A stretch of DNA of 64,000 nt from Aromatoleum buckelii (GCF_012910785.2 NZ_WTVH02000001.1:1-64000), one strand, 5' to 3'. Counted from the first letter of the stretch, positions 52,012 through 61,413 are shown. Notes: generated from the letters alone by a model not told the origin. Program-made: numbers and translations.

Positions 52012-52203
52012 ATGGCTTCCAACCGATCTGAAGAGGCCGAAATAGCCACCATTGCGCACCGAGTCATAGACGGCCTGCCAGCCCACCAGCAGCTAATCCT
52101 TGGACGTCTGATCGTTCCGGCTCGCGCCCATGTTGCGCGAGCCGGGCAGCGCCTGATATTGCTGCTTCCTCGAACCGCGAAGGCCGAGGCCGCGAGGAGC
52201 TAG
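52012..52203 (+). CDS. Small ORF, hypothetical
   Basis: 63 aa, MASNRSEEAEIATIAHRVID then GLPAHQQLILGRLIVPARAH. Not recognised; no clear RBS. It lies between the terminator and the left end of the IS21 element. Coding status uncertain. Confidence 0.25.
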   Translation: MASNRSEEAEIATIAHRVIDGLPAHQQLILGRLIVPARAHVARAGQRLILLLPRTAKAEAARS

Positions 52204-52377
52204 ATACCTCGCCTCTTGCAGTAGGAGCTAGCGGCCATCACTTCCCCTGCTGCGCATTCCGACGAACGTGACCGCCTGCACCGACGAACGTGACCGGTGG
52301 GGTCTGCGCGCGAAGCGTGGTGTTCAGATTCTAACCGCGTCGGTCACGATGATGCTCGATTCGAGGGCTGATGCAGG

Positions 52378-52438
52378 CTTATCCACAGGCGCCCGCCAGC
52401 GCGCCTCATACGCTGGCGGGCGGGCGCCTGTGGGTAAG
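52378..52438. terminator. Large near-perfect hairpin in IS21 downstream of istB
   Basis: Left arm CTTATCCACAGGCGCCCGCC plus AGCG pairs with 52411-52438, with one mismatch and a 4-nt bulge, around the loop CGCCTCATA. It lies 20 bp beyond the istB stop, so it is a likely terminator, although no T-run follows. The arms contain TTATCCACA, the DnaA-box consensus. Confidence 0.5.
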
Positions 52439-52457
52439 GCGTCTCGCGCGCACGGCC

Positions 52458-53192
52458 TCATGCCTTTTCCTTTCTTCTCATCGACTCGCCCTTGAGGGCG
52501 AGCTTGTGCGCGGCGTGCACGACGCGATCGAGAATGGCATCGGCGAAGGTCGGGTCGCCCAAGTAGGTGTGCCAGTGCTCGATCGGCAGCTGGCTGGTGA
52601 TCACGGTCGAACGCGTGCCGACCCGGTCGTCGAGCAGCTCCAGCAGGTCGCTTCGCTCCTGAGCCGACGGCGCGGCCAGGCCCCAATCGTCGATGACGAT
52701 GAGATCCATGCGCGCGAGCTGCATGAGGCGTCGGCTGAAGCTGCCGTCGGCATGCGCGATGCGCAGCTCCTCGAAGAGCCGCGGCAGACGCACGTAGTAG
52801 GCCGCGAGGCCCTGCCGGCACGCCGCGTTGGCGAGCGCGCAGGCGAGCCACGTCTTGCCGCTGCCGGTGGGGCCCGTGATGAGGCAGTTCTGGTGGTGAC
52901 GAATCCATTGACCGGTGCCGAGCGCGGCGATCTGGCTGCGCTCGAGGCCGCGCCCGGCGCGGTAGTCGACGTCCTCCAGGCACGCGGCAGCGGCTTTGAT
53001 GCGGGCGGCCTTGAGCAGCCGCTCGATGCGTTTGCCGTCGCGCAGCAGAATCTCGCGATCGATGAGCTGGGCGAAACGCTCCTCGAAGCTGAGCGCGGTG
53101 ATGGCGGGCTGGGTGAGCTGCTCCTCGAAGGCGCGGGCCATGCCTTCCAGGCGCAGGGTGCGCAGTTGTTGCAGGCTGTGTTGCATCAGCAT
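52458..53192 (-). CDS. istB: IS21 helper ATPase IstB
   Basis: 244 aa from [20 protein letters not shown]; the longer frame starts in the istA tail. AAA+ motifs: Walker [19 protein letters not shown], Walker [14 protein letters not shown], and the sensor-like [15 protein letters not shown]. It partners IstA in target selection. 22 bp separate it from istA. Confidence 0.93.
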   Translation of the reverse strand: MLMQHSLQQLRTLRLEGMARAFEEQLTQPAITALSFEERFAQLIDREILLRDGKRIERLLKAARIKAAAACLEDVDYRAGRGLERSQIAALGTGQWIRHHQNCLITGPTGSGKTWLACALANAACRQGLAAYYVRLPRLFEELRIAHADGSFSRRLMQLARMDLIVIDDWGLAAPSAQERSDLLELLDDRVGTRSTVITSQLPIEHWHTYLGDPTFADAILDRVVHAAHKLALKGESMRRKEKA

Positions 53193-53214
53193 CGATGTTC
53201 TCCGGTGGGTGGAA

Positions 53215-54774
53215 TCAGTGGTAGTAGCGCGCACCGCGCAGGTTCTCGTGAGCGGCCGGTAGCGCAAGCTCGCTTTGCTGCGCAGTGGATGCGGGCAGCG
53301 GCGCGCGGTCGAGCCCGCTCTTGAGGATCGAGGCGACGTTGCGGTAACGCATCGCCCCGAGGGTGACGGCGCGGGTCGCCGCGGCTTCGAGGCGTTCGTT
53401 GCCGTATTGACGACCGAGGCGCATCAGCCCGAGGCATGCCCGGTAGCCCTGCTCGGGGTGCGGCATGCGTTCGAGTTGGTGGCTGACCACCTGCTCGGTG
53501 TGAGGTCCGACCGTGGCGCCCCAGCCGATGAGTTTGCCCGGGGACCACTGGCGGTGCGCCTGATGCGATGCGGGCATGTGTTCGGTGAGCGTGGTGAAAG
53601 CCCCGTGCCGGTGGCTTCTCGCATGCACCGCAACGCGACGGCCTGCGGCAAAGCATTCGATGCTGCTCGCGGTGAGGCGCAACTCCACCGGTTGGCCGGC
53701 GAGCGCATACGGCACGCTGTAGTAATGCCCGTCGAACTCGACGTGGTAGTCGATGTTGGGCTTGGCCCGTTTCCACTGGGCGAACTGGAACGCGGTGGCG
53801 GGCAACGGGCGCAGCGCCGGCCGATCGAGCGTCTCGAACGCTTCGTGGCGCGAGCCTGGCAGGCGCCGGAAGGCACGCGTGTTCAGCGGCTCGAGTAACG
53901 CGGCGATCGCCTCGTTCAACTCCCCCAGCGAGAAAAAGCGCCGGTGACGCAGCCGCGCCAGAATCCAGCGCTGCACGATCTGCACGCCGACTTCGACCTT
54001 GGCTTTGTCCTGCGGCTTGTAAGGGCGCGCGGGCAGGATCGCCACGCCGTAGTGCGCGGCGAACTCGGCGGTGGTGCGCTGCAGTTGCGGCTCATACCGG
54101 TCGGCTTGACCGATGAGCGAGCGCGTATTGTCGGGCACGACGAGCTCGGGCACGCCGCCGATGAAGGCCAGCGCCCGGGCGAGCGAGCCCAGCCAGTCGG
54201 CCTGCGACTGCGTCGCCGTGGCGCAGGCGAACGTATAGCTCGAGGCGCCGAGCACCGCGACGAAGATCTGCGCGCGCGAAATCTCGCCCGTGTCGGCGTC
54301 GACGATCGGCACCGTGTGGCCCGCGTAATCGATGAAGAGTTTCTCGCCGGCGCGGTGCACTTGGCGCATCGAGCGCTTGAGCGTGCGGGCGAACGCGCGG
54401 TACAGGTCGCAAAAGCGCGAGTACTGATAGCTCGGCCCGTCGGCCGTCTGCACGTACTCTTCCCACAGCAACGCCAGCGTGACGTTCTTTCGCTTGAGCC
54501 CCTGATGCACCGCCGCCAGATCCGGCGGCACGTAGCCCGCCGTCGCCCCGCGCGGGCGCATCGTCCCTCCGAGCCACCCGCGCAGCTGCGCCTCGTCGGC
54601 CGCGGACAATTCGGCCCATGGCCGGCCGCACTCCTCGGCCGCCTTCACATACTTGGCGACCACCCCCTTTGAAATCGACAGCGCGCGGGCAATGCGCTCG
54701 TGCGACAGCGCGCAGTCGTATTTGAGCCGTAACAGCTCCCTGATCTTGTGCATGGCAATCCGCTCCGCCGGCAT
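53215..54774 (-). CDS. istA: IS21 transposase IstA
   Basis: 519 aa from [20 protein letters not shown], the usual IS21 start. N-terminal HTH ([20 protein letters not shown]). The retroviral-integrase core has the first Asp in [18 protein letters not shown], the second in [12 protein letters not shown], and the Glu in [20 protein letters not shown]. Intact, with istB just downstream. Confidence 0.93.
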   Translation of the reverse strand: MPAERIAMHKIRELLRLKYDCALSHERIARALSISKGVVAKYVKAAEECGRPWAELSAADEAQLRGWLGGTMRPRGATAGYVPPDLAAVHQGLKRKNVTLALLWEEYVQTADGPSYQYSRFCDLYRAFARTLKRSMRQVHRAGEKLFIDYAGHTVPIVDADTGEISRAQIFVAVLGASSYTFACATATQSQADWLGSLARALAFIGGVPELVVPDNTRSLIGQADRYEPQLQRTTAEFAAHYGVAILPARPYKPQDKAKVEVGVQIVQRWILARLRHRRFFSLGELNEAIAALLEPLNTRAFRRLPGSRHEAFETLDRPALRPLPATAFQFAQWKRAKPNIDYHVEFDGHYYSVPYALAGQPVELRLTASSIECFAAGRRVAVHARSHRHGAFTTLTEHMPASHQAHRQWSPGKLIGWGATVGPHTEQVVSHQLERMPHPEQGYRACLGLMRLGRQYGNERLEAAATRAVTLGAMRYRNVASILKSGLDRAPLPASTAQQSELALPAAHENLRGARYYH

Positions 54775-55072
54775 CCCGTCTCCGCGCAAAGCACGCGAGG
54801 GTAGCCGGCCTGACAAACGACGTTGCCACGCTTGGCCTCACAAACCCGTTCCGATTTGATCGTGACCATTGATTCCGACATCGTGACCGCCCATTCCGAC
54901 AACTGGCCGAAATCGGTCACGATCAAATCGGAATCCGCGGTCACGACCCGCGGAATCACCGGTCACACTATTTCGGATTCACCGGTCACGTTGGGTCGGA
55001 ATCCGCACCCTGCCGGCCCTCTTCCCGTGCTTGCAGTTCCTCTTGCACGTAGGGGGTAGTCGCCTTGATAGC

Positions 55073-55357
55073 ATGAAGACCATGCTCACCACCGAATCTT
55101 TCGACGCCTGGTTTGCCGATCTCCGGGACCCGCAGGCGGCAGCACGCATTAAGTTGCGAATCCGCCGGGCAGAGTTGGGCAACTTTGGCGACTGTGAATC
55201 GGTGGGAGAGGGGGTCTCGGAGATGTGAATCCATTATGGGCCAGGCTAACCCGTGTATTTCACGCAGCGCGGCCTGGAAGTGGTGATCGTGCTGGCGGGC
55301 GGCGACAAGTCCACCCAGGCATGGGGGGCGCGGCCCCGAAGCGGGAAGCCGGGTTGA
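55073..55357 (+). pseudogene. HigB/RelE-type toxin with two internal stops
   Basis: One frame of 95 codons reads TESFDAWFADLRDPQAAARI and KLRIRRAELGNFGDCESVGEGVSEM, then TGA, IHYGPG, TAA, and PVYFTQRGLEVVIVLAGGDK. The family sequence (SELRIDYGPGYRVYF) shows that both stops replace coding codons. No antitoxin gene follows: the fic gene lies on the other strand. Confidence 0.8.
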
Positions 55358-55427
55358 CCGCTGCCGCGCCGCTCCTGCATCGCTGCCTGGCGACAGGCCT
55401 GAAATCCTGCGTGAGATTTATGTGGCT

Positions 55428-56822
55428 TCACGAAGCGCCATGCTGCTCTAGCCACGCCGAAAACTCCAGCGGCCTCAACCCGAAGCGAATCGCGTTGCCG
55501 GGGTGAATCGTGTTGAACTCGGCCAACGTCAGGGCGACGAAACGCGGCCGGTCGTCTTTGCCCACCGTGGCCGGCATGACGGCGTGGATCGCCGCTTCGT
55601 CAGCGCGCTGCCCGCCGCGCACGATGGCGGCGACGGTTTCGGCCAGTTCGTTGCGGTAGCGCAGGCGGAAGGTGTCGGGCGGGACGAGCTGCTGCTGCAC
55701 GGCGACGTATTGCTGACAGGAGCGTTCGTAGGCCCAGACGAAGACATCGCGCAGCAGGGCGACGTCATTCAATTCATACACGCCGAGCATTGCGTCGACA
55801 TAGGCCTGCTGCGGCACGTCGATGAAGGACAGCGGGCAGAGGTTGTGCCGGATCAGCGGGATGTTGGCAGCCAGCCGCGAGACGCGCTTATTCACGTCCT
55901 CGAACGGTTGCAGATAGGGCAGATGCACCATCAGGAAGAAGGCCTGCTCGAAGGGATCGTCGATCTCGGCGGCGATGCGCAGCACGATGCCGAACAACTC
56001 CTCCAGCCGCTGAGGCAGGGCGATCGGCAAATAGACGCTGCCGCCGATTTCGACCGAGCGCGCACGCAGGCGGCCGCACGTGAGCGGATCGGGCATCAGA
56101 CCGTCGGACAGGAAGGCGTGCAGGGCGATGACGGTTTCCGCTGACAGGCCGGCGCGTTCGACGTCGCGGATCAGGTATTCGATGGCCGCCTTGTGGTTCA
56201 GGATCATCTGGGTTTCCAGTGCATCCTTGCCTTCGGCAGCCTCGCCGAATTCGATCAGGCGCTCGGTATCGAGCCGGCTGTAGGTGTTGCCTTCGAGGCG
56301 CGAGGAAGCCCAGGAGAGGTCGATGAGCAGGCGGTTGAGAATGTCCCGCGCGAAGGTGCCCGCGGTCGCTTGCTCGGCGGGCGAGCGCCCCATGCTGTGC
56401 AGTTGGGCGCGTAAGTCGGCAGGCAGATAGGCTGTCCGGTTGGGGTGGTATTGCTCCAGAAAGCCAATCTGGTAGCCGACGGGTTTGCGTTGCTGGCGCG
56501 GCTGGCGAACGTAGGCCTTGATTGCTGTCCCCTCGGTGGACAGAGGTACGTACGTTTCACCTGTTCCGGAGGCCTGAAGGTTAGGCAATTCGACGTCCGA
56601 TGAGCCGACGGTTTCCGGGAATCGATACTTGAGGGCGCGCCCCTCGCCTTCGGTTCGCACACGTTGTTGCGCAACCAGGCTGGCCAGACGGCGTTGCAGG
56701 GTGCGGCGCGGCAAGGCCGGGCCGATCTCCTTGAGCAGCCCGTCGATGCCGATTCCGCCCGGATGCCGGGCGATCAGCTCGAGGATGGGTTGGAGCTCCT
56801 CGTCGAGGATTTTTTTTGGCAT
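55428..56822 (-). CDS. Fic family protein with N-terminal winged helix; active-site His replaced
   Basis: 464 aa. A winged-helix-like N-terminus (residues 1-70, LPRRTLQRRLASLVAQQRVR) is followed by a Fic_N region with the inhibitory motif SSRLEGN (Glu177) and the Fic core. The canonical HPFxxGNxR loop reads QPFEDVNKR here, so Gln305 stands for the catalytic His and Val for the anion-hole Gly. Fic proteins normally AMPylate targets; this one may have lost or changed that activity and could act mainly as a DNA-binding regulator. It is flanked by IS elements. Confidence 0.85.
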   Translation of the reverse strand: MPKKILDEELQPILELIARHPGGIGIDGLLKEIGPALPRRTLQRRLASLVAQQRVRTEGEGRALKYRFPETVGSSDVELPNLQASGTGETYVPLSTEGTAIKAYVRQPRQQRKPVGYQIGFLEQYHPNRTAYLPADLRAQLHSMGRSPAEQATAGTFARDILNRLLIDLSWASSRLEGNTYSRLDTERLIEFGEAAEGKDALETQMILNHKAAIEYLIRDVERAGLSAETVIALHAFLSDGLMPDPLTCGRLRARSVEIGGSVYLPIALPQRLEELFGIVLRIAAEIDDPFEQAFFLMVHLPYLQPFEDVNKRVSRLAANIPLIRHNLCPLSFIDVPQQAYVDAMLGVYELNDVALLRDVFVWAYERSCQQYVAVQQQLVPPDTFRLRYRNELAETVAAIVRGGQRADEAAIHAVMPATVGKDDRPRFVALTLAEFNTIHPGNAIRFGLRPLEFSAWLEQHGAS

Positions 56823-56830
56823 GAAATCGC

Positions 56831-56876
56831 TTTTATGTGGCGCGACAGACAGTATCGCGCCATTTTATGTGGCGCG
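56831..56876. promoter_or_regulatory. Repeats in the fic promoter, possible autoregulatory operator
   Basis: TTTTATGTGGCGCG occurs twice in direct orientation (56831-56844 and 56863-56876), and GGCGCGA/TCGCGCC (56839-56845 and 56855-56861) form an inverted repeat between them. The block starts 9 bp upstream of the fic start. Because the Fic protein has its own winged helix, self-regulation is plausible. Confidence 0.5.
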
Positions 56877-57162
56877 CAAATAAGCAGTCGTGCCACTTGA
56901 TGGCCGCTTTCGCGCCAAGTAACGCTTCTGGCCCTTACGACTGCCAGATTGCCGGCCGCGGTTCGCGGCGCGCCACGGGTCCGGAGCGACTCGCGGCGGT
57001 TCGACCGATCCTTCCTCATCGGGCCCAATCAGGAAGTGCATGAAGACGGAAGTCCGCGGCTGGCGGGGGCTGCACGGCTCGACGCCTGACCCGGTGCGCG
57101 GCAAGCCTCGCCCTTCAGGGCGGGGAAGGATAGCGCGGACGCCCTAGGCGTCCTTTGGGCGG

Positions 57163-57579
57163 TCAGTACGGCGTTTGCTGCTGTTCGATGTAGTGGCGGA
57201 TGATCTCCATGGGTGCGCCGCCGCAGCTTCCGGCGAAGTAGGACGGCGACCACAGCGCACCGCGCCACAGCTTCTTGCGGAGGCTCGGGTGGTTCTTCTT
57301 GCGGATCATCCGGCTAGAGACGCCTTTCAGGCTGTTCACCAGCGCCGAGACGGCCACCTTCGGCGGGTAGTTCACCCGCAGGTGGACGTGATCGTCCTCG
57401 CCGTCGAACTCCACCAGTTCCGCCTCGAAGTCGGCGCAAACGCTGGCGAAGATGGCGCAGAGGTCATCGAGGATCTCGTGGGTGAACACTTCGCGGCGAT
57501 ATTTGGTTACGAAGACCAAGTGCACATGCATCAGGAAGACGCAATGTCTTCCGTGCCGAACATCGTTGTCGTTGCTCAT
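57163..57579 (-). CDS. tnpA: IS200/IS605 transposase TnpA, copy B
   Basis: 138 aa, identical to the protein encoded at 50246-50662; HUH at His64/His66 and Tyr130. Confidence 0.93.
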   Translation of the reverse strand: MSNDNDVRHGRHCVFLMHVHLVFVTKYRREVFTHEILDDLCAIFASVCADFEAELVEFDGEDDHVHLRVNYPPKVAVSALVNSLKGVSSRMIRKKNHPSLRKKLWRGALWSPSYFAGSCGGAPMEIIRHYIEQQQTPY

Positions 57580-57600
57580 AGACCAAACTATATTATCCAC

Positions 57601-58818
57601 ATGCAACGCCTCCAAGCCTTCAAATACGAACTCATGCCGGACGGCGGCCAGCAGCGCCAGATGCGCCGCTTCGCGGGCTCGTGCCGGTTCGTGTTCAACA
57701 AGGCGCTGGCGTTGCAGAAGACGCGCCACGCGCAAGGCGAGAAGAAGCTCGGCTACGCCGGGCTGTGCAAGCTGCTCACCGAATGGCGCAACAGTGCCGA
57801 GACGCCTTGGCTCAAGGATGCGCCGACGCACCCGCTGCAACAGATGCTCAAGGACCTGGAGCGCGCCTACGCCAACTTCTTCGCCAAGCGGGCGGATTTC
57901 CCGCGTTTCAAGAAGAAGGGGCAGCAGGACCGCTTTCGCTATCCCGACCCGAAACAGATCAAGCTCGATCAGGCCAATTTCCGCCTGTTCCTGCCGAAGC
58001 TGGGCTGGCTGCGGCTCCGCCACAGCCGTGACGTGCTGGGCACGGTGAAAAACGTCACCCTCAGCCAGTCCTGCGGCAAATGGTTCGTCAGTATTCAGAC
58101 CGAACGCGAGCTCGAGCAGCCCCTTCCGCACGGCGGCGCGGTCGGCATCGACATGGGCGTGGCGCGCTTTGCCACGCTCTCGGACGGCACGTTCTACGCG
58201 CCGCTCAACAGCTTCAAGCGGCATGAGGCCGCGCTGCGCCGTGCTAGCCAAGCGATGAGCCGCAAGACCAAGTTCAGCAACAACTGGAAGAAGGCGCAAG
58301 CCCGCGTCCAGCGCATCCATTCCCGCATCGGCAATGCCCGCCGCGACTACCTGCACAAAGCCACGACCACGATCAGCCAAAACCACGCGATGGTGTGCAT
58401 CGAGGACTTGCAGGTACGGAACATGTCCCGGTCGGCGGCAGGCAGTAGCGAGCAACCGGGAAAACAGGTTCGGGCCAAATCCGGCCTGAACAAAACCATC
58501 CTCGATCAAGGCTGGGCCGAGTTCCGACGACAACTGGACTACAAGCTGGCGTGGAACGGCGGACACCTCATCGCCGTGCCGCCCCGCAACACCAGTCGCA
58601 CTTGTCCGTGCGGGCATGTGTCGGCGGACAATCGCCCGACGCAGGCGCGGTTTCGGTGCGTCGAATGCGGCTTCGAGGAGAACGCCGATGTGGTCGGCGC
58701 GATCAACGTTCTCAGGGCGGGGCACGCCCGTTGCGCCTGTGAAGTGAGCGGTGAGGTAAGGCCGCCAGCAGCAGGAACCCGCCGAAGCGACTCAGGGGCG
58801 GCTCAATGCCGCGCCTGA
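57601..58818 (+). CDS. tnpB: TnpB RNA-guided nuclease, copy B
   Basis: 405 aa, identical to the protein encoded at 50684-51901, catalytic residues intact. The right-end RNA would here carry a different guide, starting TTCCTTGGGGCTCAGG at about 58863. Confidence 0.93.
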   Translation: MQRLQAFKYELMPDGGQQRQMRRFAGSCRFVFNKALALQKTRHAQGEKKLGYAGLCKLLTEWRNSAETPWLKDAPTHPLQQMLKDLERAYANFFAKRADFPRFKKKGQQDRFRYPDPKQIKLDQANFRLFLPKLGWLRLRHSRDVLGTVKNVTLSQSCGKWFVSIQTERELEQPLPHGGAVGIDMGVARFATLSDGTFYAPLNSFKRHEAALRRASQAMSRKTKFSNNWKKAQARVQRIHSRIGNARRDYLHKATTTISQNHAMVCIEDLQVRNMSRSAAGSSEQPGKQVRAKSGLNKTILDQGWAEFRRQLDYKLAWNGGHLIAVPPRNTSRTCPCGHVSADNRPTQARFRCVECGFEENADVVGAINVLRAGHARCACEVSGEVRPPAAGTRRSDSGAAQCRA

Positions 58819-58863
58819 GCGCCGTAGGAATCCCCCGCCTTCAGGCGGGGGAGGATGTCAACT

Positions 58864-59437
58864 TCCTTGGGGCTCAGGCGCATGGCCTCGTCCTGCAGCG
58901 TGTCGAGGGTCACCAGGGCTTTCGCATATTGTCCACGCTGAGCCTGGATACGCGCCAGCACTCGATACGCGACGATGATGTGGTCGGGCAGGCAGCCGTC
59001 GTGTATGACTGGCAAATAATCGATGAGCAGCGTTTCGGCGGCGTCGATGTCGCTGAGTTCGTAGAGTGCCTCGGCGAGGTGGGCGGCGACGATCGCGCTT
59101 GACGTGGTGTAGCGGTGGCCCCCGGCAATGATCGCCTCGAGCGTGCCTTCGAAGCGCGCCCGTGCGGCTTTCGCCTCGCCCTGCAGCAGGGCGATGGCGC
59201 CTTCGAAGGTGACGGTGTAGTTGGGGGCATGGACGGCGCCGATGGGTTCGAGCAGGCGCTTCGCCGCAGCGATCTCCTGCATGGCCGCGACGTCGCGGCC
59301 CAGCGTGATCGCTTCGTAGGCGAGAGTATTGTGGATCAGGCCGGCGACGTAGGGGGGCATCACGGCGAGGTCGGCGCGGGCGGATTCGCCGATGCGGAAG
59401 GCTTCCACGAGCCGGTCCGACCAGGCGCACAGCATGA
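58864..59437 (-). pseudogene. MalT/LuxR-type regulator fragment (TPR region)
   Basis: About 190 codons of helical TPR-like repeats (ARADLAVMPPYVAGLIHNTL; ARFEGTLEAIIAGGHRYTTS; IVAYRVLARIQAQRGQYAKA), as in the central part of MalT-type LuxR activators. The N-terminal ATPase part is missing beyond 59437 and the C-terminal HTH is cut off by the IS at 58863, just after MRLSPKEVD, where the LuxR domain would begin. Confidence 0.7.
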
Positions 59438-59575
59438 TCCTGGCCGAGCGCTGGCACCCGAGCCAGCAGGGGCGCCTGCTCGAGGATGGACGCTACGAGC
59501 TGAAGGTGCCCTACGCGGACGACCGTGAACTGGTGATGGACATCCTCAAGTACGGGGCCGCTTGCGCGGTGGTGG
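59434..59575 (+). pseudogene. WYL-domain regulator, C-terminal fragment
   Basis: Reads AERWHPSQQGRLLEDGRYEL then KVPYADDRELVMDILKYGAA and CAVVEPATL, the C-terminal extension of WYL/YafY-type regulators. No start or HTH is present; fused by deletion to the MalT fragment on one side and the ABC permease fragment on the other. Confidence 0.65.
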
Positions 59576-59975
59576 AGCCGGCCACGCTGATGCCGAGGAA
59601 ACCCTTGACCATCACCTGCAGTGAGAAGGATAACGCCACGAGCACCACCACGCCCATCGACCAGATCTTCGACAGCATGATCTCGAGCGGCGTGACCGGC
59701 ATCACCAGCAGGTGTTCGATCGTGCCGTGCTCACGTTCGCGGATCAGCGCGGCGCCGGTCTGCGCCTGGCTCTGGCGGGTGTGGCGTCGACATTGAGCTG
59801 CGCTGCCGGGCTGCGGCCGGCGAGCACGTCGCGCTCGAAGCCGGGCGGGATGTCGAGCACGAAGGTATGGCGGCCAGCGTCCATGCCACGGTCCATATCG
59901 GCCAGTGCGCGCGATTCACCTGTTCGTGGATGTGCTCGACGATCGCGAGGATCGTGCCGGTTTTGTAGGCGCGGT
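59576..59975 (-). pseudogene. ABC-2 type permease fragment
   Basis: Minus-strand pieces in more than one frame: [20 protein letters not shown] and [10 protein letters not shown], then REREHGTIEHLLVMPVTPLE and IMLSKIWSMGVVVLVALSFS. These follow the order seen in YhhJ/YbhS-type ABC-2 permeases, with an internal deletion of the segment between. Non-functional. Confidence 0.65.
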
Positions 59976-60099
59976 ATTCGGGGATGGAAAGTTACCCCCA
60001 TTTTTTGTGGATAAGTGCTGGGGTTCCTGTGGATTATTGCTCCCGCCAGCCGGTTTGGTCTGCCGCGTTCTTTCCGCCAAGGCGGTCTGCGCAAAGAAC

Positions 60100-60285
60100 G
60101 TGAGGACCTTGCTGCGCTATTTCGTCACCGCGATCGCCGGAATCGTCCGCTGCTACCTGCCCTGGCTGTGGTTCAAGAAGGGCGGATCCGTCTGGCTGTT
60201 GTCGGCGCTGGCGAGCTTGGTGCCGCCTAGTTGCTCCCGCTGGACGAGGCCGCCTCTGGTCACTTGTATGCCCGCAAAACGCTTA
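60100..60285 (+). pseudogene. YnfA/UPF0060 membrane protein fragment
   Basis: From GTG 60100: [20 protein letters not shown] then [19 protein letters not shown]; after a frameshift [15 protein letters not shown] continues in another frame. Matches the first two helices of the YnfA family (normally about 108 aa). The rest of 59976-60417 has no recognised gene. Confidence 0.6.
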
Positions 60286-60417
60286 GAGAGCGGACCGAAC
60301 ACCACCCGCAGTTCCGCATTATTTCGCTGGATTTGCTGAAAACTTCGGGCTATTCGATGTGCCATGTAGTGCTTTAGCATGTAAATAATTATGGCATAGG
60401 AGTTGCGCCGCGAAGAT

Positions 60418-61413
60418 TTAGACCACGATCCGCTCGACCTCATCAAGGGTGAGCTGGTCATTGCGGCGGTCGTAAAGGCCGGTAGTGCGGGCGCTCTCGT
60501 GGTTGGCCATCTGTTGCGCGATCTCGAGCTTGCCGCCGTTGCGCAGGTATTCGGTGATGCCCGTGGCGCGGAAGGAGTGATTGCCGATGCGGGTGAGGAT
60601 GCCGGCGTCCGCCGCGCGGCGGCCGATCATCCGGTAGGCGTCGGCCTGGGACATCGGGCGCTCGGAGAGTCTGCCGGTGTGGCCGATGGCGGTGCGGAAG
60701 AGGAAGGCCTTGCCCGCACCGGCGAGTTGCGCGCCCTCAATATAGGCGTGCAGATACTCCTCGAGATTGTGATGACAGGGCATCTCGTGCCGCTTGCCGC
60801 CTTTCTCGTGCAGCCGCACCCAGCTGCGCCGGCCCTGCACATAGACATCCTCGATCCGCATCTTGAGCGCCGCGCCGATACGGGCGAAGGTGTAGACCAT
60901 CAGGCCGATGAGGGCGCGATCGCGCAGGCCTACGGCGGTGCTGACATCGATCGCGTCGAGCAGAGCGCGCGCCTCGTCGGCGGCGAGCACCGGCGTCTTG
61001 CCTTTTTTGACGGAGTGCTTCGGGCCGCGCACAGCGCTCGCCGGATTGATCGCGACGACCTGGCCGACCACCAGCCAGTCGAACAACATGCGGATGGCGG
61101 CCAGGTGCTGCTTGACCGAGGGGGCCGACAGGCGCGTCTGCAGCGTCTCGACATAGGCGGCGACATGCACCGGCTCAATGTCGCGCAGCACTGTGATCTG
61201 GGCTTCCTGCTCGCACCAGGCGGCGAACCCGACCACGGCCCGCCCATAGGCGCGGCGCGTGTTGGGGTTACGGATGTTGGCGGTGAAGAATTCAATGAAG
61301 CGCCGGCTGGCCGACTCATTTGGACAGAACAGGGCGGGGAGGACCAATCCTCCTGCCGCTTGCCGAGCAGGCAGCTTCGCCGTCCCTGCCGGCTGGTCCA
61401 GACCTTCGCTCAT
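60418..61413 (-). CDS. Tyrosine recombinase/integrase
   Basis: 331 aa. SAM-like N-terminal domain (NPNTRRAYGRAVVGFAAWCE) and catalytic domain with Arg in MVYTFARIGAALKMRIEDVY, Lys in HEKGGKRHEMP, HxxR in NHSFRATGITEYLR, His in MANHESARTTGLYDRR and nucleophile Tyr314. Last gene of a coupled three-gene operon (61888 to 60418): its ATG overlaps the stop of the 63-aa gene. It probably integrates or resolves a mobile element; no att site was identified. Confidence 0.9.
   Translation of the reverse strand: MSEGLDQPAGTAKLPARQAAGGLVLPALFCPNESASRRFIEFFTANIRNPNTRRAYGRAVVGFAAWCEQEAQITVLRDIEPVHVAAYVETLQTRLSAPSVKQHLAAIRMLFDWLVVGQVVAINPASAVRGPKHSVKKGKTPVLAADEARALLDAIDVSTAVGLRDRALIGLMVYTFARIGAALKMRIEDVYVQGRRSWVRLHEKGGKRHEMPCHHNLEEYLHAYIEGAQLAGAGKAFLFRTAIGHTGRLSERPMSQADAYRMIGRRAADAGILTRIGNHSFRATGITEYLRNGGKLEIAQQMANHESARTTGLYDRRNDQLTLDEVERIVV

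Larger units (their letters stand above)
52251..55007 (-). mobile_element. IS21-family element
   Basis: About 2.76 kb. The left end starts TGCGCATTCCGACGAACGTG; the right end on the complementary strand starts TGCGGATTCCGACCCAACGT. Multiple internal copies of ACGTGACCG-type repeats occur near both ends (52266-52300 and 54860-55000), as usual for IS21. istA and istB are both intact on the minus strand. Confidence 0.88.
57083..58863 (+). mobile_element. IS200/IS605-family element, copy B
   Basis: Identical to 50166-51946 (offset 6,917), same orientation. It is inserted into the 3' part of a MalT/LuxR-type regulator gene (minus strand). Confidence 0.92.

Noticed and set aside
60006-60037. DnaA-box-like TGTGGATAA and TGTGGATTA as a replication origin
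   Set aside because: Only two sites, no iterons, no initiator gene, and they lie among decayed gene fragments.
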